The position numbers and the translations under genes were made by a program. Source: DATJFQ01 sp035495555 (GTDB taxonomy: Bacteria; Acidobacteriota; Vicinamibacteria; Vicinamibacterales; 2-12-FULL-66-21). Taken from it: a stretch of 64,000 nt of DNA. Positions within the stretch are counted from its first letter, which is position 1. Every line of letters starts with the position of its first letter. Positions 1 to 7,771 of the stretch are shown one piece after another. The DNA lies in NCBI GenBank assembly GCA_035495555.1, contig DATJFQ010000042.1, positions 153,234-217,233 of the forward strand, in the 5' to 3' direction. Below the pieces are notes generated by a model. The model saw only the letters and a program-made list of their open reading frames with translations. It had not been told where the DNA came from and did not search any database.

Positions 1-147
1 GCCCCGATGAATATTGAGGATCTTGGGGCCGAACCCCAGCGAGAACGTGAGTACGCGCACGCCGATACGACGGGCCATCATGAAATGGCCCAGCTCGTGC
101 ACGAAGATCAGGACTCCCAGAACGAAGACGAACGCAAGGATGGTCAA
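1..147 (-). CDS. rseP: RIP zinc metalloprotease RseP (site-2 protease), N-terminal part only
   Basis: The 49 visible residues form a hydrophobic helix containing HELGH, the HExxH zinc site of site-2 proteases, followed by ARRIGVRVLTFSLGFGPKI, which is typical of RseP N-termini. The family cleaves transmembrane anti-sigma factors within the inner membrane. The start is TTG at 145-147: an upstream in-frame stop excludes anything longer, and AAGGTG lies just before it. The gene runs off the left edge. It sits 25 bases downstream of dxr in the uppS-cdsA-dxr-rseP order common in bacteria. Confidence 0.9.
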   Translation of the reverse strand, partial: MTILAFVFVLGVLIFVHELGHFMMARRIGVRVLTFSLGFGPKILNIHRG

Positions 148-172
148 CGTGTCACCTTGAGGTGCTCAAAGT

Positions 173-1348
173 TCATTGTACCCCAGCCATCACGCGGCTT
201 ACGTGATCCCGCGCCCATCGATCGATGCGTCTGACGTCGTCGAGTCCTGTGACTCGCCCCGTTGGATCGCGGCGTTCGTACGCGTCCATCGTCTCCCCGA
301 TCACCTCGGGGATTCCGGTAAACCGCAGGCGGTGCTGCAGGAATTCGGCCACCGCGAGCTCGTTTGCCGCATTGAGCACGATCGGCAGACCAGCGTCACC
401 TCGGAGCGCGCGGAATGCGAGAGCGAGGCACGGAAACCGTTCCGCGTCAGCAGGTTCGAAGTCGAGCCGGCCGGCCCTCGTGAGATCGAGCGGGGGGACT
501 GGCGCGGTCCAGCGGTCCGGATAGCTGAACGCATACTGAATCGGCAGTTGCATATCTGTTACGCCGAGCTGCGCAATTACAGAACCGTCGATGAACTCAA
601 CCATGGAATGGACGATGGACTGAGGATGCACGACGACGGCGATGTGATCCGCATCGGCGTCGAAGAGCCATCGCGCCTCGATCACTTCGAGCCCCTTATT
701 CATCAAGGTGGCGGAATCGATCGTGATCTTTGGTCCCATGCGCCACGTCGGATGCCTGAGAGCGTCCTCCGGTGTGACGCGCGCGAGCGCGTCGGGAGCA
801 CAGGTTCGGAACGGGCCGCCGGATGCGGTGAGCACGAGCCGTTTGACGTCCCGGAAATTGCGCGCGTGGAGACATTGATGGATGGCGTTGTGCTCGCTGT
901 CGACGGGCAGCACGGCGACACCTTTTTCGCGCGCCGCGGCCATCACGACGGCGCCCGCCATCACCAGGATTTCCTTATTTGCGAGCGCGATCGTCTTCCC
1001 CGCGTCGATCGCCGCGAGCACGGCGTCGAGCGCGGCGGTTCCTGAAGACGCAAAGAGCACCACGTCCACTTCAGGATGTGTGGCGACGCGCAGCAGCGCG
1101 TCAGGACCAGCGTCCACATCCGGCCGCGCGGAGTCGGCGCCGAAAGCCGCCGCGAACGCGTGGGCCGCCGGCTCCGACGCGAGCGCCACGAGAGACGGGC
1201 GATACCGTCGCGCCTGCTCCGCAAGACGCGGCGCGTTCGCGCCCGCCGCAAGCGCGACCACACGCAGTTCGTCGGGATGGGCGTCGACGACCGCCAGCGC
1301 GCTCTGCCCGATGGAGCCGGTGGCCCCGAGGATTGCGATCGATTTCAC
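173..1348 (-). CDS. dxr: 1-deoxy-D-xylulose 5-phosphate reductoisomerase
   Basis: Second step of the MEP isoprenoid pathway, converting DXP to MEP with NADPH. The 391-residue protein opens with KSIAILGATGSIGQSAL, the NADPH-binding Rossmann motif. Further on it has ANKEILVMAG, DSEHNAIHQ and TASGGPF in the metal and substrate region, then SATLMNKGLEVIEA and HPQSIVHSMVEF. Length matches the family. The GTG start at 1346-1348 overlaps the cdsA stop as GTGA. The same frame stays open far upstream inside cdsA, but that stretch is Arg-rich shadow sequence. Confidence 0.96.
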   Translation of the reverse strand: MKSIAILGATGSIGQSALAVVDAHPDELRVVALAAGANAPRLAEQARRYRPSLVALASEPAAHAFAAAFGADSARPDVDAGPDALLRVATHPEVDVVLFASSGTAALDAVLAAIDAGKTIALANKEILVMAGAVVMAAAREKGVAVLPVDSEHNAIHQCLHARNFRDVKRLVLTASGGPFRTCAPDALARVTPEDALRHPTWRMGPKITIDSATLMNKGLEVIEARWLFDADADHIAVVVHPQSIVHSMVEFIDGSVIAQLGVTDMQLPIQYAFSYPDRWTAPVPPLDLTRAGRLDFEPADAERFPCLALAFRALRGDAGLPIVLNAANELAVAEFLQHRLRFTGIPEVIGETMDAYERRDPTGRVTGLDDVRRIDRWARDHVSRVMAGVQ

Positions 1349-2133
1349 AGCGAGACGGCGTAGTTGATGAACACGTAGAACACGGGCGCGGCAAACAGCC
1401 AGCTGTCGATCCGATCGAGTACACCGCCGTGTCCGGGGATGAGGTGTGACGAATCCTTCACGTCCGCGCTTCGCTTCAGGAGCGATTCGAACAGATCCCC
1501 GACGATACCTGCCGCAGCCAGCACGGCGCCGCCGAGGACGAGCACCGGCACTGAGGTCGCCGGAAAGTGCCAATGACCGGCGACCGCGAACGCGGCGGTC
1601 GCGACGACCATGCCGCCAATGGCACCCTCGACGGTTTTCTTGGGACTGATCGCCGGCGCCAGCGGCCGGCGTCCGAGCGCACGGCCGGTGTAGTACTGGG
1701 CAGAGTCGCTGGCGATGATCACGACGGCGAGCAGCAGGACCGCATCGCGGCCCGCGGCACTCCTGATCTGCGCCAGGGCGCCCAGCGGTACGCCGATGTA
1801 CACGAGCGGGAAAATCGCGGCTGTCGCATTGAGCAGCACGTCGGGCCCGGGGCGTCCGGCGGCAACGGCCAGCGCACCGACGATCACGAGCGCGCTCAGC
1901 AGCGCGACCACGACGGGTGCGCCGACGCCGACGAGGATGCAGACGGCGACGACCGCAGCGCCGCAGACGACGCGCGGGATGCGTGCACCGAGCGCCGCGC
2001 TGAGTTCCGCATACTCGTAGAATGCCGCGGCGGACGCGATGACCGCGAGGACGAGCGTCCCGATCGGCGGCAGATACCAGACGGTGCCGATCACGACGAC
2101 CAGAAGGACGACGGCCGAGAGGACGCGCGTCAC
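1345..2133 (-). CDS. cdsA: Phosphatidate cytidylyltransferase
   Basis: Integral membrane enzyme making CDP-diacylglycerol from phosphatidate and CTP for phospholipid synthesis. The 262-residue sequence is a run of hydrophobic helices. It ends with the CdsA signature region, here KDSSHLIPGHGGVLDRIDS, at about residues 225-245. A conserved SDSAQYYTGRALGRRPLAP-like stretch with KKTVEGA precedes it. It starts with GTG overlapping the uppS stop by four bases (GTGA) and overlaps dxr likewise, so the operon is translationally coupled. Confidence 0.95.
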   Translation of the reverse strand: MTRVLSAVVLLVVVIGTVWYLPPIGTLVLAVIASAAAFYEYAELSAALGARIPRVVCGAAVVAVCILVGVGAPVVVALLSALVIVGALAVAAGRPGPDVLLNATAAIFPLVYIGVPLGALAQIRSAAGRDAVLLLAVVIIASDSAQYYTGRALGRRPLAPAISPKKTVEGAIGGMVVATAAFAVAGHWHFPATSVPVLVLGGAVLAAAGIVGDLFESLLKRSADVKDSSHLIPGHGGVLDRIDSWLFAAPVFYVFINYAVSL

Positions 2134-2927
2134 CGGCCAGCGGCGGCCGGCTGGATGCCGCCATACCGCCGTTCACGCTTCTGGTACGCCAGGATCGCTT
2201 CGAGCAGGTGCCGTTTGCGAAAGTCCGGCCATAGCGTATCGGTGACCCATATCTCCGCGTACGCGATCTGCCACAGGAGAAAGTTGCTGACGCGCATTTC
2301 CCCGCTGGTCCGGATGAGCAGATCCGGATCCGGCTGGCCGGCCGTGTAGAGATAGTCGCTGAACCGCTGCTCGGTGATGTCGTCGGGCGCCACGTGCTCG
2401 GCCACGAGCCGACGCGCGGCTTCGACGATCTCGGCGCGCCCGCCGTAGTTCAGCGCGATGTTGAAGAGCATGCCGTCGTTGTTCGCCGTCTTGCGCTCGG
2501 CTTCGCGCAGCTCCCGCTGAACGTCCGCGGCCAGTTCCTCGATCCGCCCCACGACCTGGAACCGGATGTCGTTACGGAGCAGCGTATTCAGCTCGAGCCG
2601 CAGATACTGCTTCAGCAGCATCATGAGCATCGTCACTTCCGTCGCGGGCCGCTTCCAGTTCTCGACCGAGAAGGCGTACAGCGTCAGCACCCGGATCCCG
2701 AGCCGCGCCGATCCTTCGACGACTTCACGCACCGATTCGATCCCGGCGCGATGCCCCTCGACGCGCGGCAGGTGCCGCTGAGCGGCCCATCGGCCATTGC
2801 CGTCCATGATCACGGCGATGTGGGCCGGCAGGCGATCGAAGTCCACCTGCCGCGCCAGCAGCTCTTCCGGGCTGCCGGCGCCGACGACGGCGAGGATGTT
2901 GTCGAGGGACATGCCGCTGACCTTCAT
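2130..2927 (-). CDS. uppS: Undecaprenyl diphosphate synthase (isoprenyl transferase)
   Basis: Cis-prenyltransferase producing the C55 lipid carrier for peptidoglycan and O-antigen assembly. The 265-residue protein shows HIAVIMDGNGRWA near residue 35, containing the catalytic Asp. It also has GHRAGIESVREVV, LTLYAFSVENWKRP, and near the C-terminus DLLIRTSGEMRVSNFLLWQIAYAEIW. An internal ATG (MSLDNIL) is an alternative start that would trim five residues. It is the first visible gene of the leftward envelope operon. Confidence 0.96.
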   Translation of the reverse strand: MKVSGMSLDNILAVVGAGSPEELLARQVDFDRLPAHIAVIMDGNGRWAAQRHLPRVEGHRAGIESVREVVEGSARLGIRVLTLYAFSVENWKRPATEVTMLMMLLKQYLRLELNTLLRNDIRFQVVGRIEELAADVQRELREAERKTANNDGMLFNIALNYGGRAEIVEAARRLVAEHVAPDDITEQRFSDYLYTAGQPDPDLLIRTSGEMRVSNFLLWQIAYAEIWVTDTLWPDFRKRHLLEAILAYQKRERRYGGIQPAAAGR

Positions 2928-2993
2928 GTTAGTTCAGGCCAGCGGCACAGGCCAATTGCCGGCGGCGTGGCGCGGGCAGATCGACACGCTCCG

Positions 2994-5018
2994 CTACCAG
3001 ATGTGAACGCGGTCGGCAGGCGCCAGATAGTACTTGCCGTCCTTGATGTCGAACGCGTCGTACCACGCATCGACGTTCCGCAGCGGACCGATGACGCGGA
3101 AATGCGTCGGGCTGTGTGGGTCCGACGCCATCTGCCGGCGCATCGCGTCTTCGCGCGTCTTGTTGCGCCATGCCTGCGCGAACGCGAGGAAGAACCGCTG
3201 ATCGCCGGTAAACCCGTCGAGCACGGGAGCGCTGGCACCGTGGAGCGCCGTATGGTACGCGTCGAGCGCCACGAGCACTCCCGCGAAGTCCGCGATGTTC
3301 TCCCCCATCGTCAACTGCCCGTTGATGTGCATGCCGGGAACGGGCTCGTAACTGTCGTACTGCGCGCCAAACCGCTTCGCCTGCGCGTTGAAACGCTCGG
3401 CGTCTTCTTTCGTCCACCAATCGCGGATCGCGCCGGTTGCGTCGATCTTGCGGCCCTGATCGTCGAAGCCGTGGCTGATCTCATGGCCGATCACCGCGCC
3501 CACGGCGCCGTAGTTGACCGCCGGGTCCGCATCGGGATCGAAAAACGGCGGCTGCAGGATCCCCGCGGGGAAGACGATCTTGTTTTCGAGACCGCTGTTG
3601 TACGCGTCGACGGTCTGGGGCGTCATGGACCATTTCTGCCGATCCACGGGCTTGCCGAGATCCTCGAGCTGATACTGCCATTCGAATCTGCCCGATCGAA
3701 CAACGTTGCCGTAAAGGTCGGACGGATCGATTTGAAGTTTCGAGTAGTCGCGCCATTTGTCTGGATAGCCGACCATGACGTCCATTTTCGACAGCTTCTC
3801 GAGGGCGGCTTTTTTCGTGTCGGGGCTCATCCACGTGAGGCCCTGGATGCGCACGCCCATCGCGGTCTTCAGATTCGCGACGAGATCGTTCATCTTCGCC
3901 TTGGACGAAGGGGGGAAGTACTTATCGACGTAGGAGTGGCCGAGGAGTTCGCCGAGTGTTCCGTCGATGAGCTGCACGCCGCGGCGCCATCTCGGACGCA
4001 GTTGGCTCACCCCGCTGAGCGTCTTCTCGAGCTCGAACTCGCTGTCGACAAAACGCTTCGACAGGTAGGGCGACGCCTGATCCGCCACGTGGAAGGCCTG
4101 CCACGCCTTCAGGGTGTCCAGCGGTGTCTGCGCATACACCGCCGCAATGTCCTTCACCGCCGATTTTTCGGCGACGATGGCGTGGTCGCGCTTTGAAATC
4201 TGCGCGCCGGTCAGGAACACGTCCCAATCGAGGCCAGGCGCGTACGCCTGCAGCTCCGCAATGCTCATCGGATTGTTGATCTTCTCGACCTGGCGGCGGT
4301 CAGCGGCGGGCCAGCTCGCCTTCGCGACGGCGGTTTCGAAGGCGAGTACGGCATCGGCGCTCCTGGCCGGATCGGCGTAACCGATCATGGTGAACAGCCG
4401 CTCGATGTACGCGCGGTACGCATCGAGCTGCGGCTTGAAGGCAGGGCTCAGGTAATAGTCCCGATCCGGTAATCCAAGACCGGCCTGGCCGATGAACAGC
4501 GTGTTCACCTTCGGGTTCGCCGGATCCGGCCCGGCACCCGCGGCGACAACGGCGATACCGAAGACGCCGCTCGTATCACCCATGAACCGCGTGAACGCCT
4601 GCTTGTCAGTAATCGCGGCCACGCGTTTCAGGTCCTGCTGCAGCGGCTTCCCATCGAGGCGCTCGACGGCCGCTTCGTCCATGAAGCTGCGATACATGCC
4701 GCCGAGCTGGCCGTCTCGCGGTGCGCTTTCGATCAGCGACCGGATCTCGGCCTGGATCTCGTCGCGCAGGTTTGTGCTCACGCCGGTACGGAACTGGTCG
4801 GCGGGAATCTGCGTTCGCGCCAGCCACGCGCCGTTGACGAACCCGTCGAAGTCGTCGCCGGGTTTCACGGTCTTATCCATGCCGGTCAGATCGACCCCCC
4901 AGGCGCCGAAGTGGGTGACGGCCGCGGGCGCCTGCGATTGCGCGATCACCTGCGACCCAGCCACAGGCCCGGTGAGCGCAAGGCCGGTCAAGACCAACGA
5001 AGGAAACAGTGCTCTCAT
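2994..5018 (-). CDS. M13 family zinc metallopeptidase, secreted (neprilysin/PepO-like)
   Basis: The 674-residue protein begins with an N-terminal signal peptide (MRALFPSLVLTGLALTGPVAG). It carries the M13 metal site: GHEISHGFDDQGR (HExxH) around residue 510, and GENIADFAG about 60 residues later supplying the third zinc ligand. Length and domain order match full-size M13 peptidases. Predicted location is periplasmic or extracellular, with oligopeptide substrates by family analogy. It stands alone between uppS and truA on the same strand. Acidobacteria typically carry several such enzymes. Confidence 0.93.
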   Translation of the reverse strand: MRALFPSLVLTGLALTGPVAGSQVIAQSQAPAAVTHFGAWGVDLTGMDKTVKPGDDFDGFVNGAWLARTQIPADQFRTGVSTNLRDEIQAEIRSLIESAPRDGQLGGMYRSFMDEAAVERLDGKPLQQDLKRVAAITDKQAFTRFMGDTSGVFGIAVVAAGAGPDPANPKVNTLFIGQAGLGLPDRDYYLSPAFKPQLDAYRAYIERLFTMIGYADPARSADAVLAFETAVAKASWPAADRRQVEKINNPMSIAELQAYAPGLDWDVFLTGAQISKRDHAIVAEKSAVKDIAAVYAQTPLDTLKAWQAFHVADQASPYLSKRFVDSEFELEKTLSGVSQLRPRWRRGVQLIDGTLGELLGHSYVDKYFPPSSKAKMNDLVANLKTAMGVRIQGLTWMSPDTKKAALEKLSKMDVMVGYPDKWRDYSKLQIDPSDLYGNVVRSGRFEWQYQLEDLGKPVDRQKWSMTPQTVDAYNSGLENKIVFPAGILQPPFFDPDADPAVNYGAVGAVIGHEISHGFDDQGRKIDATGAIRDWWTKEDAERFNAQAKRFGAQYDSYEPVPGMHINGQLTMGENIADFAGVLVALDAYHTALHGASAPVLDGFTGDQRFFLAFAQAWRNKTREDAMRRQMASDPHSPTHFRVIGPLRNVDAWYDAFDIKDGKYYLAPADRVHIW

Positions 5019-5084
5019 GTTGTCCTCTATGCGAGGCGGGCGGAAGCGCGCACGGGCAATTGCGCGGCGCTTGGCCCGCCGATC

Positions 5085-5837
5085 CTAATATTCGACGTCA
5101 ACCAGGAAGAGTCCGTTCGCCGGCGCAGTCCGTCCCGCGGCATGCCGATCGCGCGACGCGATCAGCCGTTCGATATCGTGCGGCGCGCGCGCGCCCCGTC
5201 CAATCTCGATCATGGTGCCTACGAGCGCGCGGACCATGTGGCGCAGAAATCCCTCGCCGGAGATCTCGAACGTCAACGGCTCGTCACGGGTCTGGTCCCG
5301 CCACGCGGCGCGGATCACACGACGAACGGTTGAATGCACCAGGGTGCCGGCTCCTTGAAACGCCGCGAAGTCGTGCTCGCCCGTGACCGCGTCGGCGGCC
5401 ACGTTCATCGCCGCAACATCCAACGCCTGCGGCACGTGCCAGACGTAAAGCCGAATGAACGGCGGCAGCACGGCGGCATTCCAGATCCGATACTCGTAGG
5501 TTTTCGCCCGCGCGCTGAACCGGGCGTGGAAATCGTCGGCCGCGACGCCCACGTCCGTCACCCGCACGGTCTCCGGCAGGTTCGCGTTCATCGCGCGCAT
5601 CATCGTTTTGGGATCGTGTCCGATGCGGACGCGCGCATGCGCAACTTGCGCGATCGCATGAACGCCGGCGTCCGTTCGCCCGGCGCCATGGACCGTGACC
5701 GGCGAACCCTCGATTGTGGAAAGCACGTTTTCGAGCAGCCCCTGCACCGATGGCCCGTTCGCCTGACGCTGCCACCCCACGAGGCCGCTGCCGTCGTACT
5801 GGATCGTGAACCTCAGCGTACGCTCGCCATTCGGCAT
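5085..5837 (-). CDS. truA: tRNA pseudouridine synthase A
   Basis: Modifies uridines 38-40 of tRNA anticodon arms. The 250-residue product begins LRFTIQYDGSGLVGWQRQ. The catalytic Asp lies in GAGRTDAGVHAIAQVAH. KTYEYRIWN and the C-terminal GEGFLRHMVRALVGTMIEIG motif are family hallmarks. I place the start at the ATG giving MPNGERTL; the longer open frame upstream is a low-complexity Arg/Ala run encoded by a tandem repeat. It ends DVEY at 5085. Confidence 0.95.
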   Translation of the reverse strand: MPNGERTLRFTIQYDGSGLVGWQRQANGPSVQGLLENVLSTIEGSPVTVHGAGRTDAGVHAIAQVAHARVRIGHDPKTMMRAMNANLPETVRVTDVGVAADDFHARFSARAKTYEYRIWNAAVLPPFIRLYVWHVPQALDVAAMNVAADAVTGEHDFAAFQGAGTLVHSTVRRVIRAAWRDQTRDEPLTFEISGEGFLRHMVRALVGTMIEIGRGARAPHDIERLIASRDRHAAGRTAPANGLFLVDVEY

Positions 5838-5873
5838 GCCGTCATCCGCATTCCGCACTCCGCGCCTCCGTCC

Positions 5874-5901
5874 GCACGCCGCACGCCGCACGCCGCACGC
5901 C
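5874..5901. repeat. Four perfect tandem copies of the heptamer GCACGCC
   Basis: Four exact 7-base units lie back to back, preceded by degenerate units from about 5846, and end three bases before the pyrE stop codon. They fill the short gap between pyrE and truA. This belongs to the period-7 repeats found in many gaps of this window. Confidence 0.85.
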
Positions 5902-5904
5902 GCA

Positions 5905-6483
5905 TTACGTCCGGCTGCCGGGTTTGACGACCGGTTGCCCGGCGGCGCACATCGGACACGCTTCCGCCGCATACGCGGGCACTTCGAGCGTCACGAGCGT
6001 GTGCATGCCGACGCCGACCCGGGACGGATCGCCGCCGCGATCGACGATCCCAGCCGCGCCGACGACCTCTGCGCCGGCCGCGCGCGCGACCGCTATCGTT
6101 TCGCGCGTCGACCCTCCGGTCGTGATGACGTCTTCGACGATCAGCACGCGGTCCCGGGGCGACAGCGTGAACCCCCGGCGCAGGACCAGAACGCCGTCCT
6201 GCCGCTCGGCAAACAACGCGCGCACGCCGAGCGCGCGGCCGACCTCCTGACCGATGACGATGCCGCCAAGGGCGGGAGACAGGACCGCATCGGCGTTCAG
6301 ATCGCGCACGCGGTCCGCGAGCGCCGCGCCGAGACGCTCCGCGAGATCCGGATACTGCAGCACGAGCGCGCTCTGGAGGTACTTCGCACTGTGCAACCCC
6401 GACGACAGCTTGAAGTGGCCTTCGAGCAGCGCGCCGGACCGACGAAAGAGATCGAGCACGGCCGAATCGGTCATCGTCGTCAT
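5905..6483 (-). CDS. pyrE: Orotate phosphoribosyltransferase
   Basis: Converts orotate and PRPP to OMP in pyrimidine synthesis. The 192-residue protein has the PRPP-binding motif VLIVEDVITTGGST at about residue 110, plus LLEGHFKLSSGLHSAKYLQ and LSPALGGIVIGQEVGRALG. It ends CPMCAAGQPVVKPGSRT, a C-terminal Cys pair I associate with the Thermus-type PyrE subfamily. It lies apart from the main pyr cluster, which has its own PyrE-like paralog at 15380. It is divergent from gltS across 42 bases. Confidence 0.88.
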   Translation of the reverse strand: MTTMTDSAVLDLFRRSGALLEGHFKLSSGLHSAKYLQSALVLQYPDLAERLGAALADRVRDLNADAVLSPALGGIVIGQEVGRALGVRALFAERQDGVLVLRRGFTLSPRDRVLIVEDVITTGGSTRETIAVARAAGAEVVGAAGIVDRGGDPSRVGVGMHTLVTLEVPAYAAEACPMCAAGQPVVKPGSRT

Positions 6484-6525
6484 GGATACGGAAAGTGTAG
6501 TCGATGCGGCCGGTATAATCCGGGC
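6484..6525. promoter_or_regulatory. Divergent promoter region pyrE/gltS, probably leaderless on both sides
   Basis: On the plus strand TATAAT (6514-6519) is followed by only six bases and the gltS ATG. On the minus strand TACACT (6494-6499) lies ten bases before the pyrE ATG. Transcription normally begins about seven bases after a -10 box, so there is little or no room for a 5' leader. No clear TTGACA box is visible for either. Confidence 0.55.
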
Positions 6526-7758
6526 ATGGCGACGCTGCGGCTCGACATGATCCAGACGCTCGCACTCGCCGCGGTCGTTCTCTTCGTCGGCTACGGAATT
6601 CGGCGGCGGGTCGGCGTCCTCGACAGGTACAACATCCCCGCCCCGGTGGTCGGCGGTTTCCTGTTTGCGGCCGTCGCGCTCGGGACGCGCCTCGCGGGCT
6701 GGCTCGCGTTCGAGTTCGACACCGCACTCCAGCCGCCGCTCATGATCGCGTTTTTCACGAGCATCGGGCTCGGCGCAAGCCTCGGCCTGCTGCGTGTCGG
6801 CGGGCCGCAGGTGCTGCTGTTCTGGATGCTCGCGTCAGTGCTGGCCATCATCCAGAACGGCGCGGGCGTGCTCGCAGCCAAGGCCCTCGGTGTACACCCG
6901 TTTCTCGGCCTCATCGCCGGATCGATCACCATGACCGGCGGTCACGGGACGGGAGCCGCCTTTGGAAAGCTTCTCGAGGACCAGTATGGTTTCGCCGGCG
7001 CGGTGCCGCTCGCCATGGCCGCAGCGACGTTCGGGCTCGTCAGCGGGGGCATCATCGGCGGCCCGATTGCCACAGGCCTCATCCGGCGATTCCATCCGCC
7101 GGCGGCCGGCGGAGAACTGTCGGCCGAAGCCGCGGCCGTCGTCGCCGAGTACCACTCGCTCGACGAGGCCATCGATCACGAACCGGCCGGTGATCCGCCC
7201 TCCGCGTATGTCCTGTTGAAAATTCTGACGATCGTCCTGGTCGCCATGTGGGCAGGCGGTTTGTTGAGCCGATGGCTCGGCCGATACGTGACGCTTCCCG
7301 CCTACATCGGCGCGATGATCGTGGCGGCGGTGCTGCGCAACTCGGCCGACCTCACGGGACGCCTCCGCATCGAGCAGCGCACCGTCGACGACATCGGCAC
7401 CATCGCGCTGTCGCTCTTCCTCGCGATGGCGCTGATGACGCTGCGCTTATGGGAACTGCTCGATCTGGCGCTGCCGATGCTGCTGATTCTCCTGATTCAA
7501 GTGGTGATGATGGCGGCCTTCGCGTGGTTGGTCACCTATCGCGTGATGGGCCGCGATTACGACGCCGCGGTGATGGCCGGCGGCCACTGCGGATTCGGCC
7601 TCGGCGCCACGCCGAACGCCGTCGCCAACATGGAGGCCATCGTCGAGCGGTTCGGCCCTGCGCCGCGCGCGTTCCTCGTCGTCCCGATGGTCGGCGCGTT
7701 CTTCATCGATTTCACGAATGCGCTGATCATCACCGCGTACATCAATTTCGTGCGATGA
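6526..7758 (+). CDS. gltS: Sodium/glutamate symporter GltS family
   Basis: Multi-pass inner-membrane carrier of 410 residues, close to family length. Family motifs are present in both halves: NIPAPVVGGFLFA, then GSITMTGGHGTGAAFG in the first repeat and GGHCGFGLGATPNAVANM in the second, the pair of inverted re-entrant GG-rich loops typical of GltS. Role by family is Na+-coupled glutamate uptake. The ATG at 6526 is chosen because the upstream part of the open frame is antisense to pyrE and truA and a TATAAT sits directly before it. Confidence 0.9.
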   Translation: MATLRLDMIQTLALAAVVLFVGYGIRRRVGVLDRYNIPAPVVGGFLFAAVALGTRLAGWLAFEFDTALQPPLMIAFFTSIGLGASLGLLRVGGPQVLLFWMLASVLAIIQNGAGVLAAKALGVHPFLGLIAGSITMTGGHGTGAAFGKLLEDQYGFAGAVPLAMAAATFGLVSGGIIGGPIATGLIRRFHPPAAGGELSAEAAAVVAEYHSLDEAIDHEPAGDPPSAYVLLKILTIVLVAMWAGGLLSRWLGRYVTLPAYIGAMIVAAVLRNSADLTGRLRIEQRTVDDIGTIALSLFLAMALMTLRLWELLDLALPMLLILLIQVVMMAAFAWLVTYRVMGRDYDAAVMAGGHCGFGLGATPNAVANMEAIVERFGPAPRAFLVVPMVGAFFIDFTNALIITAYINFVR

Positions 7759-7771
7759 ACGGCGCCGCCGT

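Noticed and set aside
2394..4196. Long plus-strand open frame across uppS and the M13 peptidase
   Set aside because: Antisense shadow of two well-supported genes in high-GC DNA.
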